From Antedon mediterranea (Eukaryota > Echinodermata > Crinoidea > Comatulida > Antedonidae), in assembly GCF_964355755.1 (NCBI RefSeq), contig NC_092680.1, positions 11,573,001 through 11,637,000 of the forward strand: DNA of 64,000 nucleotides, given 5' to 3'. Position numbers and translations under genes: made by a program. The first letter of the stretch is position 1. Every line of letters starts with the position of its first letter. Positions 9,040-22,700 of the stretch are shown here, piece after piece. The notes under the pieces were generated by a model. It had not been told where the DNA came from and did no database searches. It saw only the letters and a program-made list of their open reading frames with translations.

Positions 9040-12000
9040 GTCGAAATTCTCAAAATGGTCTAAAAGGTTTTTAAATACGATATTAAGCTGTTTTGTGCAC
9101 TTTGATGATTTGTGTGAAAAGTTTTAACGAAATGCTCAAAATGGTCTAAAACGGTTTCTAATGTGATTTTAAGCACTTTGATGTTTTTGTGTAACCAAGT
9201 TTTTTCGAAAATCACAAAATAGTCTAAAACGTCTCCAAATGCGATTTGAAGCTTTTCTAAGCACTTTGGTGTTTTTATGTTTACAAGTTTTTTCGAAAAT
9301 CACAAAATGGTCTAAAACGTCTCCAAATGCGATTTGAGGATATTCTGAGCACTTTGGTGTTTTTTTGTTAAAAAGTTTTTTCGAAAATCACAAAATGGTC
9401 TAAAACGTCTCCAAATGCGATTTGAAGCTATTCTGTACACTTTGATGTTTTGTGTGAAAAAGTTTTGTCGAAATGCTCAAAATGGTCTAAAACGTTTTTA
9501 AATACGATATTAGGCTATTTTGTGATCTTTGATGTTTTTGTGTGAAAAGTTTTATCGAAATGCTCAAAATGGTCTAAAACGGTTTCTATTGTTATTTTAA
9601 GCACTTTGATGATTTTGTGTAACCAAGTTTCATCGAAATGTACAAAATGGTCTAAAACGTCTCCAAATGCGATTTGAAGCTATTCTAAGTACTTTTGTGT
9701 TTTTATGTTAACAAGTTTTTTCGAAAATCACAAAATGGTCTAAAACGTCTTCAAATGCGAATTTAAGCTATTCTGTACACTTTGATGTTTTGTGTGAAAA
9801 AGTTTTGTCAAAATGCTCAAAATGGTCTAAAACGTTTTTAAAACGATATTAAGCTATTTTGTGCTCTTTGATGTTTTTGTGTAACCAAGTTTCAACGAAA
9901 ATCACAAAATGGTCTAAAACGTCTCCAAATGCGATTTGAAGCTTTTCTAAGCACTTTGGTGTTTTTATGTTAACAAGTTTTTTCGAAAATCACAAAATGG
10001 TCTAAAACGTCTCCAAATGCGATTTGAAGCTCTTCTGTACACTTTGATGTTTTGTGTGAAAAAGTTTTGTCGAAATTCTCAAAATGGTCTAAAAGGTTTT
10101 TAAATACGATATTAAGCTGTTTTGTGCACTTTGATGATTTGTGTGAAAAGTTTTAACGAAATGCTCAAAATGGTCTAAAACGGTTTCTAATGTGATTTTA
10201 AGCACTTTGATGTTTTTGTGTAACCAAGTTTTTTCGAAAATCACAAAATGGTCTAATACGTCTCCAAATGCGATTTGAAGCTTTTCCAAGCACTTTGCTG
10301 TTTTTATGTTAAGTTTTTTCGAAAATCACAAAATGGTCTAAAACGTCTTCAAATGCGATTTGAAGCTATTCTGTACACTTTGATGTTTTGTGTGAAAAAG
10401 TTTTGTCGAAATGCTCAAAATGGTCTAAAACGTTTTTAAATACGATATTAAGCTATTTTGTGATCTTTGATGTTTTTGTGTGAAAAGTTTTATCAAAATG
10501 CTCAAAATGGTCTGAAACGGTTTCTAATGCGATTTGAAGCTATTCTGTACACTTTGAAGTTTTGTGTGAAAAAGTTTTCTCGAAATGCTCAAAATGGTCT
10601 AAAACGTTTTTATATACCATATTAAGCTATTTTGTGCACTTTGATGTTTTTTTTGAAAAGTTTTATCGAAATGCTCAAAATGGTCTAAAACGGTTTCTAT
10701 TGGGATTTTAAGCACTTTGATGATTTTGTGTAACCAAGTTTCATCGAAATGTACAAAATGGTCTAAAACGTCTCCAAATGCGATTTGAAGCTATTCTAAG
10801 TACTTTTGTGTTTTTATGTTAACAAGTTTTTTCGAAAATCACAAAATGGTCTAAAACGTCTTCAAATGCGATTTGAAGCTTTTCTGTACACTTTGATGTT
10901 TTGTGTGAAAAAGTTTTGTCGAAATGCTCAAAATGGTCAAAAACGGTTTCTAATGTGATTTTAAGCACTTTGATGTTTTTGTGTAACCAAGTTTTTTTAA
11001 AAATCACAAAATGGTCTAAAACGTCTCCAAATGCGATTTGAAGCTTTTCTAAGCACTTTGGTGTTTTTATGTTAACAAGTTTTTTCGAAAATCACAAAAT
11101 GGTCTAAAACGTCTCCAAATGCGATTTGAAGATATTCTGAGCACTTTGGTGTTTTTATGTTAAAAAGTTTTTTCGAAAATCACAAAATAGTCTAAAACGT
11201 CTCAAAATGCGATTTGAAGCTATTCTGTACACTTTGATGTTTTGTGTGAAAAAGTTTTGTCGAAATGCTCAAAATGGTCTAAAACGTTTTTAAAACGATA
11301 TTAAGCTATTTTGTGCTCTTTGATGTTTTTGTGTAACCAAGTTTCATCGAAAATCACAAAATGGTCTAAAACGTCTCCAAATGCGATTTGAAGCTTTTCT
11401 AAGCACTTTGGTGTTTTTATGTTAACAAGTTTTTTCGAAAATCACGAAATGGTCTAAAATGTCTTCAAATGCGATTTGAAGATATTCTGAGCACTTTGGT
11501 GTTTTTATGTTAAAACGTTTTTTCGAAAATCACAAAATGGTCTAAAACGTTTTTAAATACGATATTAAGCTATTTTGTGATCTTTGATGTTTTTGTGTGA
11601 AAAGTTTTATCGAAATGCTCAAAATGGTCTAAAACGGTTTCTAATGCGATTTGAAGCTATTCTGTACACTTTGAAGTTTTTTGTGAAAAAGTTTTCTCGA
11701 AATGCTCAAAATGGTCTAAAACGTTTTTATATACCATATTAAGCTATTTTGTGCACTTTGATGTTTTTTGTGAAAAGTTTTATCGAAATTCTCAAAATGG
11801 TCTAAAACGGTTTCTATTGTGATTTTAAGCACTTTGATGATTTTGTGTAACCAAGTTTCATCGAAATGTACAAAATGGTCTAAAACGTCTCCAAATGCGA
11901 TTTGAAGCTATTCTAAGTACTTTTGTGTTTTTATGTTAACAAGTTTTTTCGAAAATCACGAAATGGTCTAAAATGTCTCCAAATGCGATTTGAAGATATT

Positions 12001-12900
12001 CTGAGCACTTTGGTGTTTTTATGTTAAAAAGTTTTTTCGAAAATCACAAAATAGTCTAAAACGTCTCCAAATGCGATTTGAAGCTATTCTGTACACTTTG
12101 ATGTTTTGTGTGAAAAAGTTTTGTCGAAATGCTCAAAATTGTCTAAAACGTTTTTAAAACGATATTAAGCTATTTTGTGCTCTTTGATGTTTTTGTGTAA
12201 CCAAGTTTCATCGAAAATCACAAAATGGTCTAAAACGTCTCAAAATGCGATTTGAAGCTTTTCTAAGCACTTTGGTGTTTTTATGTTAACAAGTTTTTTC
12301 GAAAATCACGAAATGGTCTAAAATGTCTCCAAATGCGATTTGAAGATATTCTGAGCACTTTGGTGTTTTTATGTTAAAAAGTTTTTTCGAAAATCACAAA
12401 ATGGTCTAAAACGTCTCCAAATGCGATTTGAAGCTCTTCTGTACACTTTGATGTTTTGTGTGAAAAAGTTTTGTCGAAATGCTCAAAATGGTCTAAAACG
12501 TTTTTAAATACGATATTAAGCTGTTTTGTGCACTTTGATGATTTGTGTGAAAAGTTTTAACGAAATGCTCAAAATGGTCTAAAACGGTTTCTAATGTGAT
12601 TTTAAGCACTTTGATGTTTTTGTGTAACCAAGTTTTTTCGAAAATCACAAAATAGTCTAAAACGTCTCCAAATGCGATTTGAAGCTTTTCTAAGCACTTT
12701 GGTGTTTTTATGTTAACAAGTTTTTTCGAAAATCACAAAATGGTCTAAAACGTCTCCAAATGCGATTTGAAGATATTCTGAGCACTTTGGTGTTTTTATG
12801 TTAAAAAGTTTTTTCGAAAATCACAAAATGGTCTAAAACGTCTCCAAATGCGATTTGAAGCTCTTCTGTACACTTTGATGTTTTGTGTGAAAAAGTTTTG
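9040..12900 (+). repeat. Counterpart of 4660-8440, retaining the 82 bp
   Basis: This segment carries the same cassette order as 4660-8440 but keeps the full C1-A1 pair near 10.94-11.10 kb, so it represents the undeleted form. It shares with 7077 and 40139 the abnormal A2 to B2 step at 11539, where an A3 unit is missing. A small open frame on the minus strand at 10819-11007 exists only because these units run without a stop by chance. No gene evidence is present. Confidence 0.8.
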
Positions 12901-15846
12901 TCGAAATGCTCAAAATGGTCTAAAACGTTTTCAAATACGATATTAAGCTGTTTTGTGCACTTTGATGATTTGTGTGAAAAGTTTTAACGAAATCCTCAAA
13001 ATGGTCTAAAACGGTTTCTAATGTGATTTTAAGCACTTTGATGTTTTTGTGTAACCAAGTTTTATCGAAAATCACAAAATAGTCTAAAACGTCTCCAAAT
13101 GCGATTTGAAGCTTTTCTAAGCACTTTGGTGTTTTTATGTTAACAAGTTTTTTCGAAAATCACAAAATGGTCTAAAACGTCTCCAAATGCGATTTGAGGA
13201 TATTCTGAGCACTTTGGTGTTTTTTTGTTAAAAAGTTTTTTCGAAAATCACAAAATGGTCTAAAACGTCTCCAAATGCGATTTGAAGCTATTCTGTACAC
13301 TTTGATGTTTTGTGTGAAAAAGTTTTGTCGAAATGCTCAAAATGGTCTAAAACATTTTTAAATACGATATTAAGCTATTTTGTGATCTTTGATGTTTTTG
13401 TGTGAAAAGTTTTATCGAAATGCTCAAAATGGTCTAAAACGGTTTCTATTGTGATTTTAAGCACTTTGATGATTTTGTGTAACCAAGTTTCATCGAAATG
13501 TACAAAATGGTCTAAAACGTCTCCAAATGCGATTTGAAGCTATTCTAAGTACTTTTGTGTTTTTATGTTAACAAGTTTTTTCGAAAATCACAAAATGGTC
13601 TAAAACGTCTTCAAATGCGATTTGAAGCTATTCTGTACACTTTGATGTTTTGTGTGAAAAAGTTTTGTCAAAATGCTCAAAATGGTCTAAAACGTTTTTA
13701 AAACGATATTAAGCTATTTTGTGCTCTTTGATGTTTTTGTGTAACCAAGTTTCATCGAAAATCACAACATGGTCTAAAACGTCTCCAAATGCGATTTGAA
13801 GCTTTTCTAAGCACTTTGGTGTTTTTATGTTAACAAGTTTTTTCGAAAATCACAAAATGGTCTAAAACGTCTCCAAATGCGATTTGAAGCTCTTCTGTAC
13901 ACTTTGATGTTTTGTTTGAAAAAGTTTTGTCGAAATTCTCAAAATGGTCTAAAACGTTTTTAAATTCGATATTAAGCTGTTTTGTGCACTTTGATGATTT
14001 GTGTGAAAAGTTTTAACGAAATGCTCAAAATGGTCAAAAACGGTTTCTAATGTGATTTTAAGCACTTTGATGTTTTTGTGTAACCAAGTTTTTTCGAAAA
14101 TCACAAAATGGTCTAAAACGTCTCCAAATGCGATTTGAGGATATTCTGAGCACTTTGGTGTTTTTATGTTAAAAAGTTTTTTCGAAAATCACAAAATGGT
14201 CTAAAACGTCTCAAAATGCGATTTGAAGCTAATCTGTACACTTTGATGTTTTGTGTGAAAAAGTTTTGTCGAAATGCTCAAAATGGTCTAAAACGTTTTT
14301 AAAACGATATTAAGCTATTTTGTGCTCTTTGATGTTTTTGTGTAACCAAGTTTCATCGAAATCAACAAAATGGTCTAATACGTCTCCAAATGCGATTTGA
14401 AGCTTTTCCAAGCACTTTGCTGTTTTTATGTTAACAAGTTTTTTCGAAAATCACAAAATGGTCTAAAACGTCTTCAAATGCGATTTGAAGCTATTCTGTA
14501 CACTTTGATGTTTTGTGTGAAAAAGTTTTGTCGAAATGCTCAAAATGGTCTAAAACGTTTTTAAATACGATATTAAGCTATTTTGTGATCTTTGATGTTT
14601 TTGTGTGAAAAGTTTTATCAAAATGCTCAAAATGGTCTGAAACGGTTTCTAATGCGATTTGAAGCTATTCTGTACACTTTGAAGTTTTGTGTGAAAAAGT
14701 TTTCTCGAAATGCTCAAAATGGTCTAAAACGTTTTTATATACCATATTAAGCTATTTTGTGCACTTTGATGTTTTTTGTGAAAAGTTTTATCGAAATGCT
14801 CAAAATGGTCTAAAACGGTTTCTATTGGGATTTTAAGCACTTTGATGATTTTGTGTAACCAAGTTTCATCGAAATGTACAAAATGGTCTAAAACGTCTCC
14901 AAATGCGATTTGAAGCTATTCTAAGTACTTTTGTGTTTTTATGTTAACAAGTTTTTTCGAAAATCACAAAATGGTCTAAAACGTCTTTCAAATGCGATTT
15001 GAAGCTATTCTGTACACTTTTATGTTTTGTGTGAAAAAGTTTTGTCGAAATTCTCAAAATGGTCTAAAACGTTTTTAAATACGATATTAAGCTGTTTTGT
15101 GCACTTTGATGATTTGTGTGAAAAGTTTTAACGAAATGCTCAAAATGATCAAAAACGGTTTCTAATGTGATTTTAAGCACTTTGATGTTTTTGTGTAACC
15201 AAGTTTTTTCAAAAATCACAAAATGGTCTAAAACGTCTCCAAATGCGATTTGAAGCTTTTCTAAGCACTTTGGTGTTTTTATGTTAACAAGTTTTTTCGA
15301 AAATCACAAAATGGTCTAAAACGTCTCCAAATGCGATTTGAAGATATTCTGAGCACTTTGGTGTTTTTATGTTAAAAAGTTTTTTCGAAAATCACAAAAT
15401 AGTCTAAAACGTCTCCAAATGCGATTTGAAGCTATTCTGTACACTTTGATGTTTTGTGTGAAAAAGTTTTGTCGAAATGCTCAAAATGGTCTAAAACGTT
15501 TTTAAAACGATATTAAGCTATTTTGTGCTCTTTGATGTTTTTTTGTAACCAAGTTTCATCGAAAATCACAAAATGGTCTAAAACGTCTCAAAATGCGATT
15601 TGAAGCTTTTCTAAGCACTTTGGTGTTTTTATGTTAACAAGTTTTTTCGAAAATCACGAAATGGTCTAAAATGTCTCCAAATGCGATTTGAAGATATTCT
15701 GAGCACTTTGGTGTTTTTATGTTAAAAAGTTTTTTCGAAAATCACAAAATGGTCTAAAACGTCTCCAAATGCGATTTGAAGCTCTTCTGTACACTTTGAT
15801 GTTTTGTGTGAAAAAGTTTTGTCGAAATGCTCAAAATGGTCTAAAA
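12670..15846 (+). repeat. Segment repeated at 55105-58281 (spacing 42,435)
   Basis: Rare markers fix the spacing: AACGAAATCCTC at 12991 and 55426, AAGTTTTATCGAAAATC at about 13059 and 55494, ATCACAACATGG near 13763 and 56198, and GTTTGAAAAAG near 13914 and 56349. Divergence is higher at the left end (for example GGTTTAAAATATCTCC near 55178 against GGTCTAAAACGTCTCC), so the left boundary is soft. The right end coincides with the junction of the 1,553-bp tandem duplication, which 55-58 kb lacks. Confidence 0.82.
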
Positions 15847-17399
15847 CGTTTTTAAAACGATATTAAGCTATTTTGTGCTCTTTGATGTTTTTGTGTAACC
15901 AAGTTTCATCGAAATCAACAAAATGGTCTAATACGTCTCCAAATGCGATTTGAAGCTTTTCCAAGCACTTTGCTGTTTTTATGTTAACAAGTTTTTTCGA
16001 AAATCACAAAATGGTCTAAAACGTCTTCAAATGCGATTTGAAGCTATTCTGTAGACTTTGATGTTTTGTGTGAAAAAGTTTTGTCGAAATGCTCAAAATG
16101 GTCTAAAACGTTTTTAAATACGATATTAAGCTATTTTGTGATCTTTGATGTTTTTGTGTGAAAAGTTTTATCAAAATGCTCAAAATGGTCTGAAACGGTT
16201 TCTAATGCGATTTGAAGCTATTCTGTACACTTTGAAGTTTTGTGTGAAAAAGTTTTCTCAAAATGCTCAAAATGGTCTAAAACGTTTTTATATACCATAT
16301 TAAGCTATTTTGTGCACTTTGATGTTTTTTGTGAAAAGTTTTATCGAAATGCTCAAAATGGTCTAAAACGGTTTCTATTGGGATTTTAAGCACTTTGATG
16401 ATTTTGTGTAACCAAGTTTCATCGAAATGTACAAAATGGTCTAAAACGTCTCCAAATGCGATTTGAAGCTATTCTAAGTACTTTTGTGTTTTTATGTTAA
16501 CAAGTTTTTTCGAAAATCACAAAATGGTCTAAAACGTCTTTCAAATGCGATTTGAAGCTATTCTGTACACTTTTATGTTTTGTGTGAAAAAGTTTTGTCG
16601 AAATTCTCAAAATGGTCTAAAACGTTTTTAAATACGATATTAAGCTGTTTTGTGCACTTTGATGATTTGTGTGAAAAGTTTTAACGAAATGCTCAAAATG
16701 GTCAAAAACGGTTTCTAATGTGATTTTAAGCACTTTGATGTTTTTGTGTAACCAAGTTTTTTCAAAAATCACAAAATGGTCTAAAACGTCTCCAAATGCG
16801 ATTTGAAGCTTTTCTAAGCACTTTGGTGTTTTTATGTTAACAAGTTTTTTCGAAAATCACAAAATGGTCTAAAACGTCTCCAAATGCGATTTGAAGATAT
16901 TCTGAGCACTTTGGTGTTTTTATGTTAAAAAGTTTTTTCGAAAATCACAAAATAGTCTAAAACGTCTCCAAATGCGATTTGAAGCTATTCTGTACACTTT
17001 GATGTTTTGTGTGAAAAAGTTTTGTCGAAATGCTCAAAATGGTCTAAAACGTTTTTAAAACGATATTAAGCTATTTTGTGCTCTTTGATGTTTTTTTGTA
17101 ACCAAGTTTCATCGAAAATCACAAAATGGTCTAAAACGTCTCAAAATGCGATTTGAAGCTTTTCTAAGCAATTTGGTGTTTTTATGTTAACAAGTTTTTT
17201 CGAAAATCACGAAATGGTCTAAAATGTCTCCAAATGCGATTTGAAGATATTCTGAGCACTTTGGTGTTTTTATGTTAAAAAGTTTTTTCGAAAATCACAA
17301 AATGGTCTAAAACGTCTCCAAATGCGATTTGAAGCTCTTCTGTACACTTTGATGTTTTGTGTGAAAAAGTTTTGTCGAAATGCTCAAAATGGTCTAAAA
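14294..17399 (+). repeat. Tandem duplication, 2 x 1,553 bp
   Basis: 14294-15846 and 15847-17399 are consecutive near-identical copies. The join lies in a B monomer: at 15849 the sequence enters TTTTTAAAACGATATT (B3), where the single-copy relatives at 1951 and 58283 continue as B1 (TTTTCAAATACG). Both copies share GGTGTTTTTATGTTAACAAG contexts, the CGTCTTTCAAATG marker and the TTTTTTTGTAACC variant. They differ at GTACAC versus GTAGAC (14498 and 16051), and GCACTTTGG versus GCAATTTGG (about 15615 and 17168). In both the second copy agrees with 1-2561, so copy divergence or conversion has occurred. Confidence 0.87.
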
Positions 17400-17498
17400 C
17401 GTTTTCAAATACGATATTAAGCTGTTTTGTGCACTTTGATGATTTGTGTGAAAAGTTTTAACGAAATGCTCAAAATGGTCTAAAACGGTTTCTAATGT

Positions 17499-19796
17499 GA
17501 TTTTAAGCACTTTGGTGTTTTTATGTTAACAAGTTTTTTCGAAAATCACAAAATGGTCTAAAACGTCTCCAAATGCGATTTGAGGATATTCTGAGCTCTT
17601 TGGTGTTTTTTTGTTAAAAAGTTTTTTCGAAAATCACAAAATGGTCTAAAACGTCTCCAAATGCGATTTGAAGCTATTCTGTACACTTTGATGTTTTGTG
17701 TGAAAAAGTTTTGTCGAAATGCTCAAAATGGTCTAAAACATTTTTAAATACGATATTAAGCTATTTTGTGATCTTTGATGTTTTTGTGTGAAAAGTTTTA
17801 TCGAAATGCTCAAAATGGTCTAAAACGGTTTCTATTGTGATTTTAAGCACTTTGATGATTTTGTGTAACCAAGTTTCATCGAAATGTACAAAATGGTCTA
17901 AAACGTCTTTAAATGCGATTTGAAGCTATTCTAAGTACTTTTGTGTTTTTATGTTAACAAGTTTTTTCGAAAATCACAAAATGGTCTAAAACGTCTTCAA
18001 ATGCGATTTGAAGCTATTCTGTACACTTTGATGTTTTGTGTGAAAAAGTTTTGTCAAAATGCTCAAAATGGTCTAAAACGTTTTTAAAACGATATTAAGC
18101 TATTTTGTGCTCTTTGATGTTTTTGTGTAACCAAGTTTCATCGAAAATCACAACATGGTCTAAAACGTCTCCAAATGCGATTTGAAGCTTTTCTAAGCAC
18201 TTTGGTGTTTTTATGTTAACAAGTTTTTTCGAAAATCACAAAATGGTCTAAAACGTCTCCAAATGCGATTTGAAGCTCTTCAGTACACTTTGATGTTTTG
18301 TTTGAAAAAGTTTTGTCGAAATTCTCAAAATGGTCTAAAACGTTTTTAAATTCGATATTAAGCTGTTTTGTGCACTTTGATGATTTGTGTGAAAAGTTTT
18401 AACGAAATGTTCAAAATGGTCTAAAACGGTTTCTAATGTGATTTTAAGCACTTTGATGTTTTTGTGTAACCAAGTTTTTTCGAAAATCACAAAATAGTCT
18501 AAAACGTCTCCAAATGCGATTTGAAGCTTTTCTAAGCACTTTGGTGTTTTTATGTTAACAAGTTTTTTCGAAAATCACAAAATGGTCTAAAACGTCTCCA
18601 AATGCGATTTGAGGATATTCTGAGCACTTTGGTGTTTTTTTGTTAAAAAGTTTTTTCGAAAATCACAAAATGGTCTAAAACGTCTCCAAATGCGATTTGA
18701 AGCTATTCTGTACACTTTGATGTTTTGTGTGAAAAAGTTTTGTCGAAATGCTCAAAATGGTCTAAAACATTTTTAAATACGATATTAAGCTCTTTTGTGA
18801 TCTTTGATGTTTTTGTGTGAAAAGTTTTATCGAAATGCTCAAAATGGTCTAAAACGGTTTCTATTGTGATTTTAAGCACTTTGATGATTTTGTGTAACCA
18901 AGTTTCATCGAAATGTACAAAATGGTCTAAAACGTCTCCAAATGCGATTTGAAGCTATTCTAAGTACTTTTGTGTTTTTATGTTAACAAGTTTTTTCGAA
19001 AATCACAAAATGGTCTAAAACGTCTTCAAATGCGATTTGAAGCTATTCTGTACACTTTGATGTTTTGTGTGAAAAAGTTTTGTCAAAATGCTCAAAATGG
19101 TCTAAAACGTTTTTAAAACGATATTAAGCTATTTTGTGCTCTTTGATGTTTTTGTGTAACCAAGTTTCATCGAAAATCACAACATGGTCTAAAACGTCTC
19201 CAAATGCGATTTGAAGCTTTTCTGTACACTTTGATGTTTTGTTTGAAAAAGTTTTGTCGAAATTTTCAAAATGGTCTAAAACGTTTTTAAATACGATATT
19301 AAGCTGTTTTGTGCACTTTGATGATTTGTGTGAAAAGTTTTAACGAAATGCTCAAAATGGTCTAAAACGGTTTCTAATGTGATTTTAAGCACTTTGATGT
19401 TTTTGTGTAACCAAGTTTTTTCGAAAATCACAAAATAGTCTAAAACGTCTCCAAATGCGATTTGAAGCTTTTCTAAGCACTTTGGTGTTTTTATGTTAAC
19501 AAGTTTTTTCGAAAATCACAAAATGGTCTAAAACGTCTCCAAATGCGATTTGAGGATATTCTGAGCACTTTGGTGTTTTTTTGTTAAAAAGTTTTTTCGA
19601 AAATCACAAAATGGTCTAAAACGTCTCCAAATGCGATTTGAAGCTATTCTGTACACTTTGATGTTTTGTGTGAAAAAGTTTTGTCGAAATGCTCAAAATG
19701 GTCTAAAACGTTTTTAAATACGATATTAAGCTATTTTGTGATCTTTGATGTTTTTGTGTGAAAAGTTTTATCGAAATGCTCAAAATGGTCTAAAAC
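17499..19796 (+). repeat. Overlapping partial duplications, spacings 1,029 and 941
   Basis: 17499-18193 matches 18528-19222 at a spacing of 1,029, sharing GAGGATATT, the GTCAAAATGCTC variant and ATCACAACATGG. 18283-18855 matches 19224-19796 at a spacing of 941, sharing GTTTGAAAAAG. The two spacings overlap and differ by 88 bp, exactly one A1 monomer: A1 sits between B3 and A3 near 18.2 kb and is partly fused into A3 near 19.2 kb (GAAGCTTTTCTGTACAC). This fits unequal exchange followed by loss of one unit. Confidence 0.78.
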
Positions 19797-22700
19797 GTTT
19801 TTAAAACGATATTAAGCTATTTTGTGCTCTTTGATGTTTTTGTGTAACCAAGTTTCATCGAAAATCACAAAATGGTCTAAAACGTCGCCAAATGCGATTT
19901 GAAGCTTTTCTAAGCACTTTGGTGTTTTTATGTTAACAAGTTTTTTCGAAAATCACGAAATGGTCTAAAATATCTCCAAATGCGATTTGAAGATATTCTG
20001 AGCACTTTGGTGTTTTTATGTTAAAAAGTTTTTTCGAAAATCACAAAATGGTCTAAAACGTCTCCAAACGCGATTTGAAGCTCTTCTGTACACTTTGATG
20101 TTTTGTGTGAAAAAGTTTTGTCGAAATTCTCAAAATGGTCTAAAACGTTTTTAAATACGATATTAAGCTGTTTTGTGCACTTTGATGATTTGTGTGAAAA
20201 GTTTTAACGAAATGCTCAAAATGGTCAAAAACGGTTTCTAATGTGATTTTAAGCACTTTGATGTTTTTGTGTAACCAAGTTTTTTCAAAAATCACAAAAT
20301 GGTCTAAAACGTCTCCAAATGCGATTTGAAGCTTTTCTAAGCACTTTGGTGTTTTTATGTTAACAAGTTTTTTCGAAAATCACAAAATGGTCTAAAACGT
20401 CTCCAAATGCGATTTGAAGATATTCTGAGCACTTTGGTGTTTTTATGTTAAAAAGTTTTTTCGAAAATCACAAAATAGTCTAAAACGTCTCCAAATGCGA
20501 TTTGAAGCTATTCTGTACACTTTGATGTTTTGTGTGAAAAAGTTTTGTCGAAATGCTCAAAATGGTCTAAAACGTTTTTAAAACGATATTATTAAGCTAT
20601 TTTGTGCTCTTTGATGTTTTTGTGTAACCAAGTTTCATCGAAAATCACAAAATGGTCTAAAACGTCTCAAAATGCGATTTGAAGCTTTTCTAAGCACTTT
20701 GGTGTTTTTATCTTAACAAGTTTTTTCGAAAATCACGAAATGGTCTAAAATGTCTCCAAATGCGATTTGAAGATATTCTGAGCACTTTGGTGTTTTTATG
20801 TTAACAAGTTTTTTCGAAAATCACAAAATGGTCTAAAACGTCTCCAAATGCGATTTGAAGCTCTTCTGTACACTTAGATGTTTTGTGTGAAAAAGTTTTG
20901 TCGAAATGCTCAAAATGGTCTAAAACGTTTTTAAATACGATATTAAGCTGTTTTGTGCACTTTGATGATTTGTGTGAAAAGTTTTAACGAAATGCTCAAA
21001 ATGGTCTAAAACGGTTTCTAATGTGATTTTAAGCACTTTGATGTTTTTGTGTAACCAAGTTTTTTCGAAAATCACAAAATAGTCTAAAACGTCTCCAAAT
21101 GCGATTTGATGCTTTTCTAAGCACTTTGGTGTTTTTATGTTAACAAGTTTTTTCGAAAATCACAAAATGGTCTAAAACGTCTCCAAATGCGATTTGAGGA
21201 TATTCTGAGCACTTTGGTGTTTTTTTGTTAAAAAGTTTTTTCGAAAATCACAAAATGGTCTAAAACGTCTCCAAATGCGATTTGAAGCTATTCTGTACAC
21301 TTTGATGTTTTGTGTGAAAAAGTTTTGTCGAAATGCTCAAAATGGTCTAAAACGTTTTTAAATACGATATTAAGCTATTTTGTTATCTTTGATGTTTTTG
21401 TGTGAAAAGTTTTATCGAAATGCTCAAAATGGTCTAAAACGGTTTCTATTGTGATTTTGAGCACTTTGATGATTTTGTGTAACCAAGTTTCATCGAAATG
21501 TACAAAATGGTCTAAAACGTCTCCAAATGCGATTTGAAGCTATTCTAAGTACTTTTGTGTTTTTATGTTAACAAGTTTTTTCGAAAATCACAAAATGGTC
21601 TAAAACGTCTCAAAATGCGATTTGAAGCTATTCTGTACACTTTGATGTTTTGTGTGAAAAAGTTTTGTCGAAATGCTCAAAATGGTCTAAAACGTTTTTA
21701 AAACGATATTAAGCTATTTTGTGCTCTTTGATGTTTTTGTGTAACCAAGTTTCATCGAAATCAACAAAATGGTCTAATACGTCTCCAAATGCGATTTGAA
21801 GCTTTTCCAAGCTTTTTGCTGTTTTTATGTTAAGTTTTTTCGAAAATCACAAAATGGTCTAAAACGTCTTCAAATGCGATTTGAAGCTATTCTGTACACT
21901 TTGATGTTTTGTGTGAAAAAGTTTTGTCGAAATGCTCAAAATGGTCTAAAACGTTTTTAAATACGATATTAAGCTATTTTGTGATCTTTGATGTTTTTGT
22001 GTGAAAAGTTTTATCAAAATGCTCAAAATGGTCTGAAACGGTTTCTAATGCGATTTGAAGCTATTCTGTACACTTTGAAGTTTTGTGTGAAAAAGTTTTC
22101 TCGAAATGCTCAAAATGGTCTAAAACGTTTTTATATACCATATTAAGCTATTTTGTGCACTTTGATGTTTTTTTTGAAAAGTTTTATCGAAATGCTCAAA
22201 ATGGTCTAAAACGGTTTCTATTGGGATTTTAAGCACTTTGATGATTTTGTGTAACCAAGTTTCATCGAAAATCACAAAATGGTCTAAAACGTCTCCAAAT
22301 GCGATTTGAAGCTTTTCTAAGCACTTTTGTGTTTTTATGTTAACAAGTTTTTTCGAAAATCACAAAATGGTCTAAAACGTCTTCAAATGCGATTTGAAGC
22401 TATTCTGTACACTTTTATGTTTTGTGTGAAAAAGTTTTGTCGAAATTCTCAAAATGGTCTAAAACGTTTTTAAATACGATATTAAGCTGTTTTGTGCACT
22501 TTGATGATTTGTGTGAAAAGTTTTAACGAAATGCTCAAAATGGTCTAAAACGGTTTCTAATGTTATTTTAAGCACTTTGATGTTTTTGTGTAACCAAGTT
22601 TTTTCGAAAATCACAAAATAGTCTAAAACGTCTCCAAATGCGATTTGAAGCTTTTCTAAGCACTTTGGTGTTTTTATGTTAACAAGTTTTTTCGAAAATC

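Larger units (their letters stand above)
3268..9890 (+). repeat. 6.6-kb block, near-identical to 36330-42952 (spacing 33,062)
   Basis: All landmarks in this stretch recur at exactly +33,062: the C3 variant near 3515, an 82-bp deletion junction at 6583-6594, the missing A3 at 7077, GTTTTTTCGTTAAAAAG near 8331, GTTTTGAAATACG near 8466, AAAACATCTCC near 8980, ATGTTTACAAG near 9278 and GATATTAGGC near 9508. By eye I noted roughly 15-20 substitutions in 6.6 kb, so identity is about 99.7%. The left edge is defined by CCAAGCACCTTGCTG here against CTAAGCACTTTGGTG there. The right edge is defined by GTTTCAACG here against GTTTCATCG there, then divergence after 10,094. Confidence 0.87.

Noticed and set aside
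10819-11007. Minus-strand open frame of 62 codons
   Set aside because: Reverse reading of A3-C1 units; same satellite peptide pattern as the other minus-strand frames, interrupted in paralogues by the 82-bp deletion.
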